Positions 8,743 to 16,154 of a DNA stretch of 64,000 nt are shown here, piece by piece; within the stretch, counting starts at the first letter, position 1; each line of letters begins with the position of its first letter. The stretch comes from Dehalococcoidia bacterium UBA6627 (GTDB lineage: Bacteria; Chloroflexota; Dehalococcoidia; UBA2979): the NCBI GenBank assembly GCA_002455955.1, contig DKLZ01000022.1, forward strand, positions 1 to 64,000, given 5' to 3'. The position numbers were made by a program, and so were the translations under genes. The notes under the pieces are model-generated. The model saw nothing but the letters and a program-made list of their open reading frames with translations. It ran no database searches and had not been told where the DNA came from.

Positions 8743-9693
8743 CTATTTACGGTCTATAACTTTATGTGCTGCTGTCACTATGCCATCAGGGGTGAGATCC
8801 ATCAATTCTAACATTTCTGACCAAGTTCCAGACTCGCCGTAACGGTTAACCCCGACAAATTCCATTGGAACTGGTTCAACACTTGCCAATGCATGCGCAG
8901 ACATACCCCCAAGTCCTGCATAACTCAGGTGCTCTTCAGCAATAACAAGCGCGCCGGTGTCTCGGGCGGCACCTTCAAGAGCCGCCACGTCAAGAGGGCG
9001 AATCGTTGACATGTTTAGCACGCGAGCCTCTAACCCCTCCTTAGCAAGTTGCTCCGCTGCCCGCAGCGAACGTTCAACCAGTAGACCGCACGCGACAATT
9101 GTCAGATCTCCACCGTCACGCAGCATGTGGGCGCGACCTAGCTCAAACTGTGCACCGTCCGTGTAAATCACAGGCGTTTTTGGTCGGGCTGTCCGCACAT
9201 AGAACGGTCCCGGTGTTTTTGTGGCGACTTCTATGATTGCCTCTGATTCGACAACATCGGCGGGGGTACAAACAGTGAACGTGGGCAGCGAGGAGAACAC
9301 TCCAATATCTTCGATTGACTGAGCCGAAGCCCCATCCTCTCCGGTCGAAACTCCACCATGACTCGCTACAAGCTTGACATTGAGCTGAGGTTGAGCAACA
9401 GACATTCGAAGTTGATCGAACGCGTGCTCGGCGAAAACAGCGAACGTCGTCGCAAATACAGTGTGTCCTGCTGCTGCGAAACCTGCTGCCGCCGAAATCA
9501 TATTCTGTTCAGCAACTCCAAATGAAAAAAAACGTTCCGGGAACTCATCGCGAAATTTCCGTGCGGACGTGGATTTACCCAGATCGGCGTCAACCACCAC
9601 AAGATTGTTGCCTTCCTTTTGAAGGCGAATCAGAGTAGGGCCAACAGCTTCACGTGTAGCAGCGAGTGGGTGTACCTCTGCAGTTGCCATCAT
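8743..9693 (-). CDS. Transketolase, C-terminal (pyrimidine-binding) subunit
   Basis: 316 residues covering the pyrimidine-binding and C-terminal domains of a split transketolase. Recognisable are the thiamine-side glutamate region RFFSFGVAEQNMISAAAGFA, the Asp/Gln-rich HGGVSTGEDGASAQSIEDIG, and the C-terminal domain ending AEEHLSYAGLGG. With the upstream subunit it would transfer two-carbon ketol units in the non-oxidative pentose phosphate pathway. Some split enzymes of this type act on other sugars, so the substrate is inferred. Its ATG overlaps the stop of the upstream subunit (ATGA), implying translational coupling. Confidence 0.93.
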   Translation of the reverse strand: MMATAEVHPLAATREAVGPTLIRLQKEGNNLVVVDADLGKSTSARKFRDEFPERFFSFGVAEQNMISAAAGFAAAGHTVFATTFAVFAEHAFDQLRMSVAQPQLNVKLVASHGGVSTGEDGASAQSIEDIGVFSSLPTFTVCTPADVVESEAIIEVATKTPGPFYVRTARPKTPVIYTDGAQFELGRAHMLRDGGDLTIVACGLLVERSLRAAEQLAKEGLEARVLNMSTIRPLDVAALEGAARDTGALVIAEEHLSYAGLGGMSAHALASVEPVPMEFVGVNRYGESGTWSEMLELMDLTPDGIVTAAHKVIDRK

Positions 9694-10523
9694 TCAGCCA
9701 GTTCAACCATTGCTAACGTGAATTCTTCGTCAGAAGGAGGAGCTCCGTGAAATGCAGGATTATGCTCCATAAACGACACTCCTTTACCCTTAATGGTGTC
9801 GAATATTAGACAAACCGGCGCACCGCGCTGATTACGCGCCCAATCATAAGCGCGATCGATCTCGTCAAGATTATGACCGTCGATATCCGATAGCACGGTC
9901 CAGCCGAAAGCTTCGTATTTCTCGTGGAGCGGTTCGGAGTTCATCGTGGCCTTGGTAAAGTCATCGTTCTGAATGCCGTTGCGATCAACGATCGCAACAA
10001 GACCTTCTGCTTGGTGGTGCGCAGCAGACATCGCCGCCTCCCAGACTTGGCCTTCGTTTTGTTCACCGTCTCCCATTAGCACCCACACACGGGATTCATC
10101 TAGCTCCTGCAGCTGCTGTGCTAAACGAAGCCCGAGACCAAACGATAGACCCATGCCAAGAGAACCTGCCGAATTATCAATACCAGGGGGCTTTCCTAGA
10201 ACTGAGTGACCTTGGAGGCGTGTACCTATTTTCCGAAACGTGGACAATTCTTGAATCGGAAAATATCCGAACTCGGCAAGCAATGCGTACTGAACAGGCG
10301 TACAGTGCCCCTTCGACATGATGAAACGATCACGCTCATGCCACGACGGGTTCCCAGGATCATGACGGAGGTGCTTTGCGTACAGCACAGACAGTAGATC
10401 AGTGGAAGACAGCGAGCCGCCGATATGACCGGACTTCGCGTCATACACCATTTGAACGACATGCCGCCTGATACGTCGTGTCAGTTCAACGAGGTCCTGC
10501 TGGGTCTCAATCACCATTGTCAT
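9690..10523 (-). CDS. Transketolase, N-terminal (TPP-binding) subunit
   Basis: About 277 residues forming the diphosphate-binding half of a split transketolase. The TPP/Mg motif is clear: GDGEQNEGQVWEAAMSAAHH followed by the metal-ligand IVDRNGIQND. The N-terminal SGHIGGSLSSTDLLSVLY and SKGHCTPVQYALLAEFG carry the family's conserved His residues. Three closely spaced ATGs could start it. The one at 10523 lies five bases after GAGG; ATG 10526 is nearly adjacent to it. The gene is first in a two-gene unit with the C-terminal subunit and divergent from the glycerate kinase operon. Confidence 0.93.
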   Translation of the reverse strand: MTMVIETQQDLVELTRRIRRHVVQMVYDAKSGHIGGSLSSTDLLSVLYAKHLRHDPGNPSWHERDRFIMSKGHCTPVQYALLAEFGYFPIQELSTFRKIGTRLQGHSVLGKPPGIDNSAGSLGMGLSFGLGLRLAQQLQELDESRVWVLMGDGEQNEGQVWEAAMSAAHHQAEGLVAIVDRNGIQNDDFTKATMNSEPLHEKYEAFGWTVLSDIDGHNLDEIDRAYDWARNQRGAPVCLIFDTIKGKGVSFMEHNPAFHGAPPSDEEFTLAMVELAE

Positions 10524-10700
10524 CATCGCCTCAGAATTCTTGAGAAGAAAAGTAATTATACGTTCGGCTGTTTACCCGGTCCAAGTAGATCTATGAAACA
10601 TCAGAACATAAGAAATTGCAGCGAGTATCGTATGGTCACTTGCGTAATGCCAATATGAATTACTCTTATAGGATCAGAGGATGATCAGACGGAGCATGTG

Positions 10701-10877
10701 ATGACACTGTTTCGGGTCCTTTTGATTGTTTCAGCCGTGATCATTGGTTACCTAATCCTGTTCGCACCGACTCGTTTGCAACGGATCGGATTTCACGCGA
10801 AGCGCGTCGGTCTTGTATATGTCGCAGCGATTTTAATCCATGCAGTCTTGCGGCTCTGGTTGGGATGGGGAACTTAA
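10701..10877 (+). CDS. Small two-helix membrane protein of unknown function
   Basis: An unrecognised 58-residue protein with a good start (GGAG about seven bases before ATG). Two hydrophobic segments, VLLIVSAVIIGYLILFAP and VGLVYVAAILIHAVLRLW, are separated by a basic linker (TRLQRIGFHAKR), predicting a hairpin with cytosolic positive charges. It ends three bases before the glycerate kinase start, so the two are almost certainly one operon. No function is proposed. Confidence 0.65.
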   Translation: MTLFRVLLIVSAVIIGYLILFAPTRLQRIGFHAKRVGLVYVAAILIHAVLRLWLGWGT

Positions 10878-10880
10878 CCA

Positions 10881-12035
10881 ATGACTCGGAGGAGTCCTCG
10901 AATCCTTGTTTGTCCTCAAGAGTTCAAAGGTTCGTTAACCGCTCGTGAGGCCACTAGCGCAATAGCTGAAGGTGCCGCAGCTGCACTTGGAGATTCTGCA
11001 CAGATTCAAGAACTGCCCTTAGCTGATGGTGGCCCTGGAACCGTCGACGTCTGCGTAGCCATTACTGGTGCTGAACGAATCTCTACTACAGTTACTGGCC
11101 CATTTGGTCAAGCTCAATCGGCTTCATACGGATTAATGAAAAATAGCGATGACTTTTCTGCCGTTATTGAATCAGCCGCAGCGTGCGGACTTGTGCTTGT
11201 ACCTCCAGACGACCGTCATCCTAATCGAGCCTCAACTCATGGTGTAGGAGAGCTAATTCTTGACTCGCTTGAGAAGGGGGCACGGCGAATCGTCATCGGT
11301 GTCGGTGGTACTTGCACTAATGACGGTGGAGCTGGGGCTGCACAGGCCCTTGGAATAAGACTCCTTGATCAAAGTGGGGCAGAAATCCCGCGAGGAACCC
11401 TCAACATGATGCGACTCGCATCATTGGATACAGAAAAAATACATCCTGAGTTATCCAACGCTGAGCTGTGTCTCGCAGTCGATGTGAATAACCCCCTGTT
11501 AGGTGCTAACGGTGCCACCGCTATCTATGGACCACAGAAAGGCGCCTGCGATTGGCAACTACCTGGATTCGACGAGGCTCTCTCTACCTGGGTAACAACC
11601 ATCGAGGACGCCCTCAACTTGTCTTTGGCCAATCTGCCAGGCGTCGGTGCTGGTGGTGGCCTTCCAATAGGCTTATTAGCTGCAACACATGCCGCTGGTG
11701 GCTCTATCTCCATCGAATCCGGTGCAGCACTTGTTGGAGATCTCGTCAAATTACGCAAAGCGATCGCTAATGCTGATCTGGTAGTGACGGGAGAGGGTTC
11801 AACGGATTCTCAAACTGCGTTCGGAAAGACCGTCTCTCATGTAGCCTCACTTTCCGCAGAAATTGGAACAAGATGCTGCGTTATTTCTGGAAATATCGAT
11901 GGGCTACCTGACGGTGTAATTGATTCTGAAGTTTCAACACCTCCTGGTTCGAGTGTCGAGGAAGCGTTGTTACTTGGCTCTCAACCCATAAGGTTAGCTG
12001 CCAAAAAGCTAATTGAGAGAACAATCTCTCGCTAA
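10881..12035 (+). CDS. Glycerate kinase (GarK/GlxK family)
   Basis: 384 residues of the GarK/GlxK fold, which phosphorylates D-glycerate using ATP, usually to 2-phosphoglycerate. Family motifs are present: the N-terminal CPQEFKGSLTAREA, PLADGGPGTVD, GVGGTCTNDGGAGAAQALG, and C-terminal ADLVVTGEGSTDSQTAFGKT. It links glycolate/serine or photorespiration-type carbon recovery to glycolysis, but no partner enzyme of that pathway is in the window. It starts with ATG three bases after the small membrane protein and overlaps the convergent TiaS-like gene by four bases. Confidence 0.93.
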   Translation: MTRRSPRILVCPQEFKGSLTAREATSAIAEGAAAALGDSAQIQELPLADGGPGTVDVCVAITGAERISTTVTGPFGQAQSASYGLMKNSDDFSAVIESAAACGLVLVPPDDRHPNRASTHGVGELILDSLEKGARRIVIGVGGTCTNDGGAGAAQALGIRLLDQSGAEIPRGTLNMMRLASLDTEKIHPELSNAELCLAVDVNNPLLGANGATAIYGPQKGACDWQLPGFDEALSTWVTTIEDALNLSLANLPGVGAGGGLPIGLLAATHAAGGSISIESGAALVGDLVKLRKAIANADLVVTGEGSTDSQTAFGKTVSHVASLSAEIGTRCCVISGNIDGLPDGVIDSEVSTPPGSSVEEALLLGSQPIRLAAKKLIERTISR

Positions 12036-12766
12036 TGCGCTAGCTCTCGATCAATAGTGAACCAAAGCTTCCGATCGGAGCGCGAGCTCCGTGTCAGTAA
12101 CACAGGTTCACCTTCAATCATTCGTGGACGCACTCTATCTCCTGTATCAATCAGATCATCTCTGTCCAACTCTTCACCAGTTTCTTCATCAATCACGTGT
12201 CTCAGTGCCGTACGTTCACGAATTTCACCAGCGGTAATGCACCCATTAAGATCACGAATACCAGCCAACTGAATAAAGACACCATCCTTGCCGCCAGCAT
12301 GGAGCCCCACAGCAGCGAGGGCGCCAATCATTCCATTTCTATTTCCCCCTAAGCCACGAAGTAGAACATTGGACTCCGTTGCATAGCGTTCAGCATCTAC
12401 GAGCTTAAGTATCTCTTGCTGGCAGCGTCGGCCCCAAGCGAGAACGTGTGGCATGTCAGTGTGACGAGTCAGGATAGCGATGGCAGGATTAGCCTTGCCG
12501 GACGCATGTTCACGAACCAACTGGACCAAATGGTCTTCGATATCGAATACGGTCCTATCAGTTTCTATAGCCACTGCAACGGATCGATTGTGAGTTGTTG
12601 CCTTTATCTTAGTGCTCTTCAGAAGTTGATGGCGCGTTATACCATTTGTACGAGCGAAACCTTCCGACTCGATTACTTCCGCCCACTCACGAACAATCTT
12701 GCTGGTGCCTCGACCACCAAGGATGTCTGTGTCGTCCAATCCGATTATGAAACGTTCGCTAACCAA
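12032..12766 (-). CDS. TiaS-like protein (GLDDTD motif), function unknown in bacteria
   Basis: 244 residues. The N-terminus, FIIGLDDTDILGGRGTS, closely resembles the start of archaeal TiaS, tRNA(Ile2) agmatinylcytidine synthetase, whose kinase domain opens with GIDDTD. The following region (ITRHQLLKSTKIKATTHNRSVAVAIE) sits where TiaS has its substrate Arg/Lys-rich strand. It is much shorter than archaeal TiaS (about 420 residues), and the OB-fold and zinc ribbon are absent. Bacteria normally modify this tRNA with TilS and lysine, so the role here is open. It starts at TTG 12766 with GGAG seven bases upstream; no in-frame ATG or GTG fits better. The zincin gene lies upstream on the same strand. 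Confidence 0.55.
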   Translation of the reverse strand: MVSERFIIGLDDTDILGGRGTSKIVREWAEVIESEGFARTNGITRHQLLKSTKIKATTHNRSVAVAIETDRTVFDIEDHLVQLVREHASGKANPAIAILTRHTDMPHVLAWGRRCQQEILKLVDAERYATESNVLLRGLGGNRNGMIGALAAVGLHAGGKDGVFIQLAGIRDLNGCITAGEIRERTALRHVIDEETGEELDRDDLIDTGDRVRPRMIEGEPVLLTRSSRSDRKLWFTIDRELAH

Positions 12767-12804
12767 GGGCGTGCTCCATTTCCTGTGATGAAATACCTGC
12801 TCAG

Positions 12805-13167
12805 CTAGTCGTATCCAAGTTCATGCAGCCTCGCATCGTTAATACCAAAATGGTGTGCAATCTCATGTAACACTGTGATACGCACCTGCTTAGGAATCTC
12901 GCTTGGACGAAATGCGCGCTCTAGAGGGCCTTGGAAGATGACAATGCGGTCGGGTAGAGCCATGTGATATTCGGTACGGTGGACCAACGGGGTACCCACG
13001 TAGAGTCCAAACAAAGATTGCTCTTGCATGTCTTCTGATAAATCACTGACCTTAGGCTCGCGTTCGATAACAATCTCCACATTATTTAGGTGTGCACGAG
13101 TCTCCATTGGGAGTGTGCGCAGAGCGCTTAGCACTAGTCGTCTGAACCGATTACGCTGCATCGCCAT
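12805..13167 (-). CDS. Minimal zincin metallopeptidase-like protein
   Basis: About 120 residues of the small 'metallopeptidase family' (Zincin_1, minimal MMP-like). The C-terminus has VTVLHEIAHHFGINDARLHELGY: HExxH plus a downstream His/Asp supply zinc ligands and the catalytic Glu. Upstream, LFGLYVGTPL and LPDRIVIFQGPLERAF are family signatures. Substrates of this family are unknown. The frame extends to 13242, but those residues are not family-like, so the ATG at 13167 (or 13161) is chosen. No good ribosome site decides it. It precedes the TiaS-like gene by 38 bases on the same strand. Confidence 0.82.
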   Translation of the reverse strand: MAMQRNRFRRLVLSALRTLPMETRAHLNNVEIVIEREPKVSDLSEDMQEQSLFGLYVGTPLVHRTEYHMALPDRIVIFQGPLERAFRPSEIPKQVRITVLHEIAHHFGINDARLHELGYD

Positions 13168-13373
13168 CAAAAGAGTAAATGGCCGCCAAGCAACCATGCG
13201 AAGTAGTTGCTTTCGCGGATTGTGCTTGTTCGAATTTATCAAGTTGAATAATTAACTTCCCCAGAAAAAGAAATGCACCAGAAGCAACCTATGTATAGTC
13301 CGCAAAAACTTTAACTTGCCAAATTAAAAAATCGCTATTGATCGGTGGTGAGTCGAAGTTGGAGAATCGACCT

Positions 13374-14492
13374 GTGTTCCAACTGACATATCGTGCTCTG
13401 CTAACTCTTATGGTCTTAACTGTGTTTGCTTGTCGTGTAGAGACAATACAGCCAGTTCCTATCGCGCCGATAACAAAAGAAGTCGCCGAGGGTGCCACAC
13501 GAAGCTACATGATGGGCTTTTCCTCTCTTCCAGCAGCACTCACTGAAAGTGCCTACCTCGAGACTTACGACATAGCGAGTGCCCATGGAGAAGCATTACT
13601 CATCCAACGATCACCCGCTTGGGCTGACTTTTTACCAGGAGCCAAGATCTCCGAACAATTGCGCTCTCAAACACTCGCTCAAAAGAACGCAACTAGCACT
13701 CGGGGACTTGAGCTGATCTACGTTCTCGACCCATTTACTCCGGAAACGCGTATGGGCCTGCATGGGCTCCCTGATTCACATCACGGTCAGACGCTCTCTA
13801 ACATTGAGTTACGTGACGCACTTGTCGCAGATGCGCTATTTGTTGCTCGGAACTTTCGACCTGCCTATCTCGTGATCGGTAATGAGATAAATGTAGTTTT
13901 TGAAAGAGATCCCAAGTCGTATTCAGAATTTGTTTCGGTGTACTCAGAACTTTATGACGCTGTTAAGAGCGCTGTACCAAGCGTTCGTGTACTAACAAGT
14001 TTTCAGTACGAAGAATTCCTTGGGGTAGTCCCTTGGCTGCCTTCTCATACTGCGCGCTGGAATCTACTCAAAGATTTTGAAGGTCGACTCGACCAATTTG
14101 GGATCACTAGCTATCCATCGTTCGCGTTCACAAACGCTCGGAAGATAGAACCTTCGTATTACGAGCAGATCAGAGATCACACTGACCTACCAATTGCCTT
14201 CGTGTCAGTTGGCTACGCTTCGGGTGCTGGTCGCGAAGGCATTAACTCAACAACGCCCGCTGAACAAAGACGCTATCTACAACGTTTGCTTGAGGATGCT
14301 GACAACTTAAATATTTCGTTACTTATCTGGCTCATTGCTCGCGATCTCTCATACTTAACAACAGCTCCCGAAAACCTAGCCTCTGAACTTGGTTTACATC
14401 AAGCTGATGGAACCCCGAAGGAAGCTTGGGACGCGTGGCTCAAAGCATATAAGCGCCCATACAACCTAATAACATCTACGGATACCCAATAA
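13374..14492 (+). CDS. Secreted lipoprotein with probable glycoside-hydrolase-like TIM barrel
   Basis: A 372-residue predicted lipoprotein. The GTG at 13374 has GGAG nine bases upstream and gives a short signal peptide, LTLMVLTVFAC, with a lipobox Cys near residue 20. The mature part has barrel-like strand-helix periodicity with YLVIGNEINVVFERD, resembling the acid/base 'NE' strand of clan-A glycosidases such as GH53, and a later strand LPIAFVSVGYASG where the nucleophile Glu would be expected but is not obvious. It may therefore be a non-catalytic or atypical glycosidase relative. The surface location is supported by the signal; the enzymatic role is inference. Confidence 0.6.
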   Translation: MFQLTYRALLTLMVLTVFACRVETIQPVPIAPITKEVAEGATRSYMMGFSSLPAALTESAYLETYDIASAHGEALLIQRSPAWADFLPGAKISEQLRSQTLAQKNATSTRGLELIYVLDPFTPETRMGLHGLPDSHHGQTLSNIELRDALVADALFVARNFRPAYLVIGNEINVVFERDPKSYSEFVSVYSELYDAVKSAVPSVRVLTSFQYEEFLGVVPWLPSHTARWNLLKDFEGRLDQFGITSYPSFAFTNARKIEPSYYEQIRDHTDLPIAFVSVGYASGAGREGINSTTPAEQRRYLQRLLEDADNLNISLLIWLIARDLSYLTTAPENLASELGLHQADGTPKEAWDAWLKAYKRPYNLITSTDTQ

Positions 14493-14551
14493 TTTGAAAA
14501 TAAAAAAACATACGGCAGAACCGGAATAACACATCCAAATGCCAATCACCC

Positions 14552-15715
14552 CTAAGCATAGTTAAGGGTTCGGTTCGTTAGAGCCCGCGAAATTATGAGG
14601 CGCTGAATCTCGGACGTACCTTCCACAATCATCAGCTGGCGAGCATCTCGATAGTGGCGTTCTAGCGGATGGTCCATCATGTAACCTTGCCCTCCGAGCA
14701 CTTGCAACGCTTCCGACGCAACTCGATTTCCCATTTCAGTAGCGTAAGCCTTGGCAACAGAAAGCATGTGCCCATGCTCAGGCCCAAAACGACCATTATC
14801 AATCATCCAAGAACCTTGATAGACAAGCGTCCGAGCTGCTTCGATATCAATCGCCATTTCCGCAAATTTCATTTGAATCGCCTGAAGATTTATTAGCGGG
14901 CCTCCAAATGACTTTCGCTCCCGAGCAAATTCCAAAGCGTAATGAAGAGCCCCTTCGGCTAATCCAACAGCACGGGCACCGACTACGGGCCTTAGCGAGT
15001 TAAGTGTTGCTAGAGGGGCACGCATCCCTAGTCCTTCATTGCCACCAACTATATTGGCGGCTGGAACGCGCACTTCATCGAATGTCAGCACGCCCGTCGG
15101 AATGCCACGTACTCCCATCTTGCGATCAATCGAGGTCACCTCAAAGCCATCCAGCGATGTATCCACGAGAAATGCACTTAGTGAACTTGGATCAGTGGGG
15201 TCAGTCTTCGCGAATACGACCACTTGGTCAGCGTTTGGACCACCTGATATGTAGCATTTTTGTCCTGTGATTACATAATCGTCTCCATCTCGGCGGGCGC
15301 GCGTTTGGAGGTTAGCTACGTCTGACCCTGCATCAGGTTCAGTAAGGCAAAAAGCTGCTTTCTTCTCACCACGGGCAACTGGACCGATATAGGAACTCTT
15401 CTGATCGTCGGTACCAAAAAACTTTACCGTGTGCGTAGACAGGGATGAGAGCAACAGCATCAACCCTGCCGAACAGTCATATTTGGCGACTTCTTCAATA
15501 GCAAGAGTGAGCGCGAGAGTTCCGGCGTTTGATCCACCGACCTCAACAGGCAAGGTAATTCCAAGCAGGTCCGCCGCCTTAAAGGCCTGAAAGTAATCCT
15601 CCGGATATTCCCCTTTGGCATCGACTTCAGCGGCACGAGGAGCGACTACTTCCCTAGCAACGCGCCTAGCAGTCTGCTGAATTAACTGATGTTCCTCTGA
15701 AAGATCAAAGTCCAT
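14552..15715 (-). CDS. Acyl-CoA dehydrogenase
   Basis: 387 residues. A FAD enzyme that introduces the alpha-beta double bond into acyl-CoA in fatty-acid or amino-acid breakdown. The domains are in the usual order: helical N-terminal domain, beta domain with CLTEPDAGSDVANLQTRARR (FAD contact) and CYISGGPNADQ, then C-terminal helices with RKSFGGPLINLQAIQMKFAEM, LQVLGGQGYM and the catalytic Glu in VEGTSEIQR. The ATG at 15715 (MDFDLSEEHQ) gives the family N-terminus; the frame continues upstream to 15748. The chain-length preference cannot be read. Confidence 0.95.
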   Translation of the reverse strand: MDFDLSEEHQLIQQTARRVAREVVAPRAAEVDAKGEYPEDYFQAFKAADLLGITLPVEVGGSNAGTLALTLAIEEVAKYDCSAGLMLLLSSLSTHTVKFFGTDDQKSSYIGPVARGEKKAAFCLTEPDAGSDVANLQTRARRDGDDYVITGQKCYISGGPNADQVVVFAKTDPTDPSSLSAFLVDTSLDGFEVTSIDRKMGVRGIPTGVLTFDEVRVPAANIVGGNEGLGMRAPLATLNSLRPVVGARAVGLAEGALHYALEFARERKSFGGPLINLQAIQMKFAEMAIDIEAARTLVYQGSWMIDNGRFGPEHGHMLSVAKAYATEMGNRVASEALQVLGGQGYMMDHPLERHYRDARQLMIVEGTSEIQRLIISRALTNRTLNYA

Positions 15716-15927
15716 AAGCTCCCTAACACTACCGTCTACAAACCACATGCAGCGAAACGGAGCCTACCGGATCAGCAGACTAAGTGCTGTCAAGCTCCAC
15801 AACCGACGCCTTCTCTAACAAGCCGAATACCAACTTCGATAGAATCGAATGGTTCTACTAACTATTCAGATTTCCGATTCTTGCGGTCAAATCGTCTACC
15901 AGCACGTTGCGTGCCCGATCTAACCGG

Positions 15928-15956
15928 TTGTCAATCAGTCTCCATCGCACTACACT
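15928..15956 (+). promoter_or_regulatory. Predicted sigma-70-type promoter for rpoBC
   Basis: TTGTCA at 15928-15933 and TACACT at 15951-15956 are separated by 17 bases. Transcription would start near 15963, giving a leader of roughly 190 bases that contains the terminator at 16005-16035. The 439-base gap between the acyl-CoA dehydrogenase start and rpoB holds no convincing gene, only this promoter and the leader. Confidence 0.5.
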
Positions 15957-16004
15957 TGAGGAAGCGTGGGGCGCTATCTTTTCAATTCGATGAAGTAACT
16001 GAAG

Positions 16005-16035
16005 CCTCGGCGGTTGGCTCCGTCGGGGATTTTTT
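16005..16035 (+). terminator. Intrinsic terminator hairpin in the rpoB leader (candidate attenuator)
   Basis: CCTCGGCGG (16005-16013) pairs with CCGTCGGGG (16020-16028) over nine positions, two of them G·U, around a six-base loop. Six T follow at 16030-16035. No plus-strand gene lies between the predicted promoter and this site, because the gene upstream is divergent. The terminator therefore falls inside the rpoBC leader, about 120 bases before the rpoB start, where it could set basal read-through. Confidence 0.7.
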
Positions 16036-16154
16036 CGTGTGTACGGTTGGTAACAAAGAGCAGAGAAGCTGCTTGCGCAGCATTGAACTCGCAACCGGAC
16101 CTAGCGTCTAACGCCCAAAGATGAAGAAGTTTGCAGGCTACTAAGGGGTTCCCT

